A DNA stretch of 38,842 bases from Zygnema cylindricum (Eukaryota; Streptophyta; Zygnematophyceae; Zygnematales; Zygnemataceae): positions 1 through 38,842 of the forward strand of contig JBBHKE010002380.1 of NCBI GenBank assembly GCA_037447655.1. Reading direction: 5' to 3'. The position numbers were made by a program, and so were the translations under genes. The first letter of the stretch is position 1; every line of letters starts with the position of its first letter. Shown one piece after another: positions 10,016 to 18,663 of this stretch. The notes under the pieces are model-generated. The model was not told where the DNA came from and searched no databases. It was given only the letters and a program-made list of their open reading frames with translations.

Positions 10016-10700
10016 TAGGTCCTTCGTCAAGCGTCTGTCTTATGCCGCGACTACAACCACGTCCCTCGACCACGAACTCTAAGACACGACCCTTCCAAGC
10101 CTGGCTATGGTCACGGTCACCTTGTCCGTGACGTTTGTTAGATTTGTCGCTATCACCTTTATCATAACATTGAGTATGTATGTGCCCTTAGCGCTTGTAG
10201 TAATAGGACTCTCAGTTTTTGTCCAAGCAATTCTGCACCTATAACAAATACAAAACATGGTTGATATTATTAAAAAACGTGATGGTAAACCATCTCAGTC
10301 CATGGGAAAAAAAGGAGGAAGCATTGCAAAATCTGAAAAACTACATGTGGGGGGAAGAAACAAAGAGGATAGCTAAGGCAAAAGCAACGAAAATACGAAA
10401 GATAGCAGGTAAACCGAAAACACCCAAAGAAGCAAAAAACAACAAACGAAACATCAAAGGAAAGATCCAACATCTATCAACAAAACCCCAACATAACTAG
10501 AAATCAACGAAAAGCAACCACCTAAGTCCCTGAATCCCGGAGGCGCACGAGGAGGGAGTTCCGGGACACGTCGACGATCCAAAGCAACAATAGACAATCC
10601 AAGGAGGATAGAAGCCTGCACTCGTTGTAGGGCCACAGATAAACGTTGACGATAAAAGGAAGTAAGTACAAATGGCATTACTTAGGTTTGACTAGAGTTC
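10016..10700. other. Unassigned stretch
   Basis: No recognised gene. The plus-strand open frame 10219-10500 is Lys/Asn-rich, shows no domain, and is not supported as a gene. Confidence 0.4.
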
Positions 10701-10774
10701 AAGAGTACCATCTTGCGCCTTACCCTTATCACAAACTCTCAAAAACCTCCTCTACTGCCCCCTCTACCATAGAG

Positions 10775-11061
10775 TTACTTAACCTCTACGGTTTTCAATG
10801 AGTCGAGATTTAAGAATCCTAGGCTAATAGAACATTTACACGTACCCTCTCTAATTTGTTTTGTTGTTGTGACATAATTTATGACAAATTTATAACTAGT
10901 TTTCCTTCTTGCTAATAAAATCTCTTTCAAATGCAGAGGCTTAACCGATAAGGCATTTAGAATGACCGAAAACTTATCTTCTTCTTTTATGCCTCCACCA
11001 TGATTCACTAGCTGCTCAATAACAATGTTATACGGCTTAATGACATCATCATCTGACTCAC
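10775..11061 (-). pseudogene. Unassigned open stretch of the locus hit by E1 (possibly gag-like)
   Basis: The minus strand reads YSESDDDVIKPYNIVIEQLV, then a segment ending in E-E-D-K-F-S-V-I-L-N-A-L. The spacing of a Q-L motif, a G, then E/D-E-D and I-L-N-A-L recalls Ty1/copia Gag (UBN2) proteins, but the usual L-P-x-x-Y is missing. It could equally be an exon of the acidic gene seen at 37691-38132, now separated from it by the 26-kb E1 nest. It begins right at the E1 target site. I cannot decide between these readings. Confidence 0.35.
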
Positions 11062-11066
11062 TATAC
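11062..11066. repeat. TSD of E1, left copy (TATAC)
   Basis: TATAC here and at 37406-37410 flank the outermost LTR ends, a perfect 5-bp duplication across 26.3 kb. Confidence 0.85.
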
Positions 11067-11228
11067 TTTTGAAAAGGAAATTCTTAGGTTACTTGTTTAA
11101 TTCCTAGACTCTAGTCAAGAGAGAGAGTTAGGCGGAGAGCAACCATGGCTACCTCCTTGGTGGCCAAGGTGACAGACTAAAGAAAGAGAGAGAGAGACAG
11201 AAGTAGTCTCTAACAAAAAGGTTGGATT

Positions 11229-11296
11229 GATTGAGTTTTGATCGTAGGTCCTAACAATTCAAATATAGTTGTTTGCATTATCTGGTAAGTCGTAGT
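11229..11296 (-). other. tRNA-like module in E1 5' LTR
   Basis: The minus strand reads a decayed A-box (GACTTACCAGATAATG) and a decayed B-box region (GATCAAAACTC). This is the most eroded copy of the module. Confidence 0.4.
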
Positions 11297-11737
11297 ATTA
11301 TATAATGTTGATAAAATAATAAACAGTTCACAAAAAGTTGATTTAATTAACGCAATCAAACGAACAGGTGAACATGTAACAGGAGGAGTACAACGGCCGC
11401 AAAGAACATTGACGGTATTTCAAGAAAATATGAGAGCAAATAGCCAGCGAGAGCGCCGACAGCTCGAAATGGCTTTTTCCGCGGCTTACGCCAAAAAAGC
11501 CACAAACTGACACGTGGCTGGTCACCAGAGCTCGGCGAAGGATGACAAGAAAAATTCATGGCAATGGACATGGAAGGAACACCATCTTTATTGGTGTTGT
11601 AGAGAAGCCGTACATAATGTATAGTGCCTAGTGTACCTTCCCTTGTACAGATTCTACTTTACAGTGTTCTGATTGGTAGTTAGCTCACTTGATAGGGGTT
11701 GTGAGTAGGGCTTTAGGACTTACGTTGTTTTCTAGTC

Positions 11738-11782
11738 CCTCTCTCCCAGAGAGCTTCAGTATATATATATATATATATATAT
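11738..11782 (+). promoter_or_regulatory. Putative E1 promoter: CTCTC/GAGAG inverted repeat plus TA run
   Basis: CTCTCTCCCAGAGAG is directly followed by an alternating TA tract at 11760-11782. In the other LTRs the same inverted repeat is followed at the same spacing by TATA-like sequence (for example TGTATAAATTCG in S2 and TATACAAAA in E3). The transcript start should lie shortly downstream, leaving a leader of about 200-250 bases before the LTR end. Confidence 0.55.
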
Positions 11783-12011
11783 GCGACCTTTGGTAAGTCA
11801 TTACTATCTTCTTGATATAGCGTTTTCAGTGATTCTTTTTGCGACACACTCAAGAGAGTCCTGCCTTCACTGGGGTGGGGTGAAGTTGGTCAGAATTATT
11901 GCCAGCCGATGTGGTAGTTATTGTTGGGGAACCCAAAGTGGGTTGTGACTATCCTAGAGGCTTAGATTGAGCAGTGCGTTTTGTGGGGCTATGAAGCCCA
12001 CGGACATTAAG

Positions 12012-12026
12012 GTTATGAGCCCACCA
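12012..12026 (+). other. E1 primer-binding site, half-tRNA type (initiator Met)
   Basis: GGTTATGAGCCCACC directly follows the LTR. The complement of the plant initiator tRNA-Met anticodon arm would be GGTTATGGGCCCACC, a 14 of 15 match. The common site complementary to the 3' CCA end of this tRNA (TGGTATCAGAGC) is absent. Confidence 0.7.
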
Positions 12027-13440
12027 TCTAGGGTGCCCATTTTTTATGGAACATGGTTTATTTCCTAGGAAACTATGATGGGAGGTGCTTTATTTGAAAA
12101 GCACCTATAGGGTATTGTATCCGGTTATGTGAAGTATCGTGCACCGAGCATTGGAGCCCCTCTAGGTTTTGGAGGGGCTCTGTTTCCAAGAGCGTTAAGA
12201 CTGACCAGAAGAACATCTAGAGTCTTTGAAGAGACTGAGGATGATGGAGAAACCATCATCATGGATGGAGAGAAAGGGAAAGAGAAAGCCACACCGTTGG
12301 CAACTAGAGTGGTACAGACACCAAATACACAAGAGAATGATCACCAATTTTGGCACTACAGAAACACGATTCCTAAGCACTTTATTTTGAGGAGTCTCAC
12401 CAAACCTATTGCTCTTCCTCTCATCAATCTAACAAAGTCTGCATAAATCTGGGAGTTTATAGTGATGACTTATAAGTGTGGAACTATTTAGCAGCAACAT
12501 CTAGCAGGTCAAAAAGTAAGTGCCAATGTTTATAAAGGTGGAAGCATGCTAGATTTTTGCAATGTGTTGTTGGATTCTATATTTAACTTGAGAGTGCAGG
12601 AAAGATAGAAACAGAAAAACAGAAAGTAACACATGAAGTTTAATAATGAAGTTTCCAAATGAATAAAAAAACATTTTAAACCGGGTTCAAAACTTACCAG
12701 ACAGTCGATGGAACGGACATGCAACTCTTGGGATGATCTTGGTTTGAGAGAATACTTTGGAGATTCGAAAAGGAAATCGTAATATCCAAGCTCTCGCAGC
12801 AAAGACAAACTGGAAAAACCGAGATGGAAAGATTAAAAACCTTTTGGTGGAAGGGGAAGAGGAGGACAATCTGAGGGACCAGGAAAAGAACCTTCAAAGA
12901 GAGTATGTCATTTTTGCAAAAAACCCAGGCACAACATGACAGATTACACAAGATTGGCAAAGTTAAGAATTAAGGATGGACAAGCAAATTCAAGTCAAGG
13001 AGGAAAGAAGAAGGCACTTATAGCAACACAAGTGAATGGAGACGAGGAGGAGACACTAGATGAGGAGATTGAGGAGCTTCTTCTCGACGAGAAACAGGAG
13101 AAAAAGACAAGGAGACAAAAATTCCGCGAAGGAAAAAGTGTGCATTCGGAAGAACGAAAAAAACACACGAGGATGGATGGATCATTCATTGAAAGGCTTC
13201 TGTCTATCTGTGTAGAGACAGACAATGGTTTACAAAACTTAGAAAGATTTCCACTTAAGAGATAGAGTATGGGTATGGGAGAGTTGTTACCACTAGCTTA
13301 GTGGGATCACTTGATCTCAAGGTCCTAGTGGATATAAAAGTATCCATAGTAACTGTGTCAGATGTTCATCCCTCAATAAAACAAAAATCTGATCTCTACA
13401 TTTATGTTAAATGAGAAAGAATTTGAGACAAGATCTAGCA
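12018..13440 (+). pseudogene. E1 gag and protease remnant
   Basis: Gag begins M-S-P-P-S-R-V-P-I-F-Y-G-T-W-F and hits a stop near 12058. Later fragments match Gag of E3: the L-G-F-G-G-A segment near 12165, the polar linker with K-G-K-E-K near 12275, and H-F-I-L-R-S-L-T near 12380. The zinc knuckle at about 12907-12950 reads C-H-F-C-K-K-P-R-H-N-M-T-D-Y, so the fourth ligand Cys has become Tyr. The region then runs into the sequence after the protease (S-L-V-G-S-L-D-L-K-V-L-V near 13300). Many stops and shifts; not functional. Confidence 0.75.
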
Positions 13441-14562
13441 AGTCATTGTTTGGACTTAAACACGCTCCGCGGCAGTGGAATATCAAGTTGGATAAGTTCT
13501 TGATGAAACTTGGATATACCTAAATCGGTTCGGACCATTCTGTTTATCTGTTTGAGGATGAGAACAGTGTCATTTTTATTCCAATCTATATTGACGATGT
13601 GTTAGTTTTGAGTAAGTCAATTGAAAAGATTAATCAACTAAAGAAAGATTTGAACAGTCAGTTTGATATGAAAGATCTAGGAAAGCTAGATGTAATTTAG
13701 GAATTCAGATGGAAAGAGATAAAGTAAACAAAATGATAAAATGACTTAGAAAGAGGCAATAGGAAACATGGCAGAAAAATTCCAGATGGAGAAAGCCTAC
13801 AGTTGCTCTACTCCTATGGACTTAAATTGACTTTTTGAGGGGAGTTTAGAGGGAGGAGTAATGATTATAGATAATCAGATGGATGAAGAAGAGAGAAATT
13901 CACGGCAAACATTCCCTATAAACTGATTGTGGGCAATTCAATATACTTTATGAACTTTACCAGACCGGATATAATGCAGCTATAGGATTTCTAAGTAGGA
14001 GCCTTAAAAACCCTAGGAAAAAGACTAGGCGGTAGCAAAGAGAGTGATGAGATACTTGATGGGAACAAGGTAACTATGGTTGTATTTGGATGGGGGAAAT
14101 AGTGACATCACCATTTGTAGTGATGCCAGTTCTGGGGATGTGCCAATGAAGAGATGCACTTCTAGGAATGTGTTGCAAGCTGGGTCTCGAGCTTATTTTT
14201 GGAGCAGCAAGAAACAAAAGGTTGTAGCTCAGTACACTATGGAGGCTAAATACATGGCCTCTGGTTCTGCTGTAAAAGAATTAATGTTGGCTAAATTCTT
14301 GCTCCAAGAGCTTAGATTTATGAAAAGTGTTGTGCAAAAAGTGTTTTGTGATAACCAAGCTGCCATTGCAATTCCAACAAGTCCTAAGCAATACTTTAAA
14401 GCTATCCACATGGATATCAGGTTACGTTTTGTGAGGGAAAAAGTGGAGAATATCAAATTGGAATACAGACCGGATAGGGAAATGGTGGCGGATATTATGA
14501 CTAAACAAGTGTCATCTCCGAAGTTGATTTTCTGTAGAGAGAAATGTAAATTTAAAAAGTGA
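13441..14562 (+). pseudogene. E1 reverse transcriptase-RNase H remnant
   Basis: The sequence jumps from the region after the protease straight into the RT palm: S-L-F-G-L-K-H-A-P-R-Q-W-N, then I-Y-I-D-D-V-L-V-L-S (a Y-x-D-D active-site variant). Relative to E3 about 600 codons, covering the integrase and the front of RT, are missing. The RNase H part (14080-14562) is open for 160 codons and keeps D-A-S-S-G-D, T-M-E-A-K-Y-M-A and C-D-N-Q-A-A-I-A-I. It ends shortly before the polypurine tract. Confidence 0.8.
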
Positions 14563-14570
14563 CTAAGAAT

Positions 14571-14579
14571 AAAGGGGAG
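14571..14579 (+). other. E1 polypurine tract
   Basis: AAAGGGGAG lies immediately before the 3' LTR start TGTTGAAAAAG, as required for plus-strand priming. Confidence 0.8.
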
Positions 14580-14921
14580 TGTTGAAAAAGTAATTCTTAG
14601 GAATACCTACACTCTAGTCAAAAGAGAGAGAGTTAGGCGGAGAGCCACCATGGTTGCCTCCTTAGTGGCCAAGGTGACAAACTAAGGAGGGTGAGAGAGA
14701 GATAGACGTAGTATTTAACAAAAAGGTTAGACCGACCTAGTTTTGATCCTAAGTCCTACACACTTCAAATTAAGTCATCTGTCTTATCCATTAAGTCGTA
14801 GTACGATCGTTACAGTTATTGGGCTTAATAAAATAATAAACAGTTCACTGAAAGATGATTCATTTAACGGAATGAAACAAACTGGTGAACATGTAACAGG
14901 AGGAGTACAACGGCCGCAAAG
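14580..14921 (+). repeat. E1 3' LTR, piece 1 of 4
   Basis: Matches 11067 to about 11405 of the 5' LTR and breaks at CAAAG (14917-14921), the target site of E2. The LTR resumes at 28458. Confidence 0.85.
14735..14801 (-). other. tRNA-like module in E1 3' LTR
   Basis: On the minus strand: A-box-like GACTTAATGGATAAGAC, then about 30 nt, then GGATCAAAACTAGG as the B-box/T-arm. The A-box part resembles the D-arm of plant tRNA-Arg (CTAATGGATAAGGC). Confidence 0.5.
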
Positions 14922-15827
14922 TGTAACTATATGGCCTCCATTGGCCCACAAAGTGTGTAGCTTATATGAAGCCTCTGCGATAATATTTGTCCTTTGACTT
15001 TCAGACCCAATAGAAGCCACGCGGTCAATCAAGTATTCTGACCAACCTCAACCCTCTGAGGGCCCAACTCCCCTGAGTCAGATGCAAAAAGAATCTCTGA
15101 ATATGCTCCCAAGTTATGCTTGGTCAAAAATGACCTTTATAGTAACAAGCTCTCTTACAAAGAGGTGCCTAAATTTCACTAAGTCTTTGTCTACTTACTC
15201 ATAGCTACCTACTACTAAACCCTACCAATAGGAACACTGAACAGTACAAGAAGGTACAGTGGCCAATGTACTTCTTGTACGGCCATTCTACGACATGGCC
15301 TTCCAGATGACGCCTGTCACATCGGGAGCCATGGTTCCTCATCCCATATTCTCCATTTTCCACTGATGTGGCGACACTTAGCGTCGCGTGACGTTGTCTC
15401 CGAAAAACCGCCAAAGTTCATTTCGGGTTGGCGGCTACAACGACAATCGTCCGATCAATATTTTTTACATGGTTTGATTCGCATCCGTGTTCCGTTGGTT
15501 TACATGCGCGTCTTCGCGAGTTAGTTCTGTTAAATGGATTAGCCGTCGCGTTAAAGTTTAAATAAATTTCACATCCCATACACACATAAATTCTTCTACG
15601 ACTTGGCGGATAAGGCAAATGGATATTTGAGCGGCGGTGACTCCGTAGGGACTAGGATAAAATTCTGGCCAAGTCATATAGTTTTTGGCAGAGGCTAAGT
15701 TGCTTCTTTCCTTAGTGTGTCTCCTTGACTGCTTGAAGGCAGCCACGGCTGCCTAAGACTCAGTGACAGCAACAAGTATGTAAACTTAGAGTGGAATGGA
15801 ATGACAAGCTGGAAGTACTTTTCAGCC
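14922..15827 (-). repeat. E2 3' LTR
   Basis: Aligns along its length with 27533-28452, for example the shared GGCCTCCATTGGCCCAC near the forward start. The far end is eroded (TTTTCAGCC against TTTTCAACA). Confidence 0.8.
15599..15675 (+). other. tRNA-like module in E2 3' LTR, with acceptor-like stem
   Basis: GACTTGGC at 15600-15607 pairs perfectly with GCCAAGTC at 15668-15675. Inside lie the A-box-like GGATAAGGC and a T-arm region ending in GGATAAAATTCTGG. It is antisense to E2. Confidence 0.5.
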
Positions 15828-15829
15828 TC

Positions 15830-16343
15830 CATTATTTTCTAGTCTGTCTTTTCTTTTAGCCCACATTTTCTTCTGCAAAACATCAATTTTGGAGATGGGG
15901 CAAGTTTTGTCATCATATCTGCTACCATTTCTCCGTCAAGTCTATATTCCAATTATATAATTTTATTCTCAACAATTTCTCTTACAAAGCTCAGTCTTAC
16001 ATCCACATGCTTTGCCTTAAAATGATGTTTGGGATTGGTTACAATGTTTATTCCAGCCTGATTATCACAAAACACATTGTGAACACCACATTTCATAAAT
16101 CCAATCTTTTCAAGCAAGGATTTCACCCAAATTAATTCCTTTACAGCAAAGCAAAAGGCCATGTACTGAACCTCCATTGTGGACTGACCAACGACTTTTT
16201 GTTGCTTGCTGCTCCAATAGCAAGCCCCATTCCCAACATGCAACACATACCCAAATGTACACCTCCTCATTGGAGCATCCCCATAACTTGCATCACTTCA
16301 AGTGGTGATGTCAGTGTTATCCCCCCCAAATGCAACCACAGTT
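15830..16343 (-). pseudogene. E2 RNase H remnant
   Basis: Minus-strand open frame 15953-16270 keeps Y-W-S-S-K-Q-Q-K-V, S-T-M-E-V-Q-Y-M-A, C-D-N-Q-A-G-I-N-I and K-H-H-F-K-A-K-H-V-D-V-R. The reading is interrupted at 16344 by S1 and continues at 17256. Confidence 0.8.
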
Positions 16344-17255
16344 TCTTGAAATGTATTTTCTAGTTTGCTTAAGTCGCCACTTTAAGTCTGTATACTTGTT
16401 GTAGTCACTAAGACTTAGGCAGCCATGGCTACCTTCACGTAGCTAAGGAGAAAAACAGAAGACTTACCTCTGACAAAAAGGATATGTGATTAGACCAGGA
16501 TTTGATCCTGATCCCTACGAAGTCACAGTAGGTAAAACAGCCATCCGTCTTATCTACTAAGTCGTAGAAGAATTGTTACGTATATGGGGAGTGATAACTA
16601 TTTAAACATTAACGCAGCGGTTAATTCATTTAACGGAACGAACGAACGAAGAGATACATGTAAATTGGATGAAATGCACAGAGTGAATCTGACTGTATAA
16701 AATGCTTTGATCGAACGGTCGTCATTGAAGCCACCACCCCGGAATGAACTTTTGGCGGCTATCGGAGACAACGTCACGCAATGCCACGTGGCATTATATT
16801 ATGGGACACCGGAGAATACGGGAGTAGGAACCATGGCTCTCGAGATGACAGACGTCAACCAGAAAGCCATGTCGTACAATGGTCGTACAAGAAGTACATC
16901 GGCCATTGTACCTTCTTGTACTGTACAGTCTTTTTATTGGTCTAGGGTTTAGTAGTAGGTAGTTGTGAGTAGTGGTTTAGGGACTAAATAATTTTTGAGG
17001 CGCCTCTCTCCAGGTGACCTTTTGTATAGATTGGCCATCTTTGGCCAGTCATAACTCAGTGCTCAAGGGAGCGAATTCGGAGATTCTTTTTGCATCTGAC
17101 TCAAGGGAGTCGCGCCTTCACAAGGATGAACTTGGTCAAACAATTTTCTGAACGGGTGACTTTTATTTAGTCTGAAAGTTAGAATGGCAAATTTTAACAT
17201 AGAGGCTTCATATAAGCTAGATATTCTGTGGGCCAATGTAGGTCACAGAATTACA
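16344..17255 (+). mobile_element. S1: solo LTR inserted in E2 pol
   Basis: TSD CAGTT at 16339-16343 and 17256-17260. It starts TCTTGAAATG (ancestral TGTTGAAA) and ends GAATTACA. It resembles the E2 LTR in opposite orientation. There is no internal region, so recombination between two LTRs probably removed it. The in-frame ATG before the LTR end is followed by TAG here. Confidence 0.85.
16490..16568 (-). other. tRNA-like module in solo LTR S1
   Basis: The minus strand reads GACTTAGTAGATAAGACGG and then TCAGGATCAAATCCTGG, a T-arm-like 5-bp stem with a 7-nt loop. Confidence 0.5.
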
Positions 17256-17684
17256 CAGTTCTCTTGTACATATCAAGTGCCTCGTAACCCTCTTAAGTGC
17301 TTCTCAATCTCTCTTCCTAGGGTCATTCAAACTCCTACTCAATATTCCTACAGCTGCCGCTATATCGGGCCGGATAGAGTTCATAAAATAGATCAAGCTA
17401 CCGACAACCTGTCTGTACAAAATATTTCTCATAAATTCTCTTTCCTCCGGTCCTAACTAATCATCAAGAATTGTAACTCCCTTTTCTAACCTCCCCTCAT
17501 TTCCCTTCTTGAAATCCATTGGAGTCGTACAACTATTTGCTTTATACATTTAAAATTTTTCAAACATATTTACGATTGCCTCCTTTTGAATTAGTCTAAT
17601 TATTGTCTTCTCTTCATGCCTCTCCATCTGAATTCACAAAATATATTTTGCTTCCCCCAAATCCTACATTTCAAATCTACTCCT
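17256..17684 (-). pseudogene. E2 RT C-terminal part and connection to RNase H
   Basis: Continues the minus-strand reading of E2 past S1, with sequence for the copia Y-R-Q-x-V-G-S-L-I and R-P-D-I-A-A-A-V-G region and, at the right end, the start of the K-D-L-G-E-A-K-Y-I-L-G-I-Q segment. It breaks at CTCCT (17680-17684), the E2a target. Confidence 0.7.
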
Positions 17685-18663
17685 TGTAATTCTTTGACCT
17701 CTATTAGCCCACGGAATATCCACCTTATATGAAGCCTCTAAGATAATATTTGCTCCTTTGACTTTCAGACCAAATAAAAGCCACCCGATCAGACAAGAGT
17801 TCTGATCAACCTCACCCCTGTGAGGGCTCGACTCCCTTGAGTTAGACGCAAAAAGACTTTATGAATTTGCTCCCTGGAGCAATAAGTTATGGCTGGCCAA
17901 AGATGACTATAAATACAAAAGGTCTCTTAGAGAGAGGTGCCTCAAAAAATTCTAAGTCCTAAATCCCTCTCTGAACCCCCTACTACTACTATACCTAACT
18001 AATTTTAGGACTATAAGGTACAAGGAGGTATAAGCGCTGCTGTACTTGTTGTACGACCATGGTACGGCATGGCCGTCTCACTAGCGCCTGTAGTTCCTAA
18101 GTCATAGTCGCTCTTTCTTTAATGTTCGCTGTCCACTCATGGCTTTCCACGTGTCATCCGCCGACATTAGCACACAAACCGACAAAGATCCACTCCGGTG
18201 CGTCGGCTCCACTGTGAGCCGTCCAATGTGGAATCGACATTTGATTTCGTCCGTTGAAATTAAATGTCGTTTCGTTCATTTCTTACGGTCCAATATTTCC
18301 AACGGTTCATTCCGTGCCCTAATCCGTTAATTGGATTATTTCACCCCGTATATGTTTAAATACGAATCACACCCCATGTACATAACGCTTCATCAAGACC
18401 TAACGGATAAGATAGACGATTACGCTGTACGGCGGTCACGCTGTACGGCGGTCATCTTGTAGGACCTAGGATCAAAACCTGGTGTGACCGCCTATCTTTT
18501 GCAAGGGGTTGTGCCTCCTGCTCCCTGTGCTTATCTCCCTGTCTGCCTTAGGCAGCCATGGCTGTCTTTGAGTCCTTAGTGACTACGACAAGTATGAGGA
18601 CTTAAATGACACCACAGACTCTCAAACAAAAAAAAGATAGAAAATAGAAAATACCTTTTTCTA
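17685..18663 (-). repeat. E2a 3' LTR
   Basis: Forward start TGTAATTCTTTGACC corresponds to TGTGTTTCTGTGACC at 23099. A 15-bp segment (ACGCTGTACGGCGGT-like) is duplicated near 18420-18452 within the tRNA-like module; the 5' LTR has one copy. Confidence 0.8.
18396..18489 (+). other. tRNA-like module in E2a 3' LTR
   Basis: GACCTAACGGATAAGA followed by a longer variable part (a 15-bp duplication) and CTAGGATCAAAACCTGG. Antisense to the element. Confidence 0.5.

Larger units (their letters stand above)
11067..12011 (+). repeat. E1 5' LTR
   Basis: It starts TTTTGAAAAGG (ancestral TGTTGAAAA, kept at the 3' LTR start at 14580) and ends near GACATTAA just before the primer site. It contains the CCATGG-centred box near 11143, an antisense tRNA-like module, a TATA region with an alternating TA run, and the leader hairpin. 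The last codons upstream of the end (ATG AAG CCC ACG GAC ATT) are in frame with Gag. Confidence 0.8.

Noticed and set aside
10219-10500. 93-codon Lys/Asn-rich plus-strand frame
   Set aside because: Composition follows local A-rich DNA; no splice or domain support.
12012-12060. Standard plant copia primer site TGGTATCAGAGC
   Set aside because: Searched for after each 5' LTR (E1, E2, E2a, E3) and not present; the half-tRNA match fits all four better.
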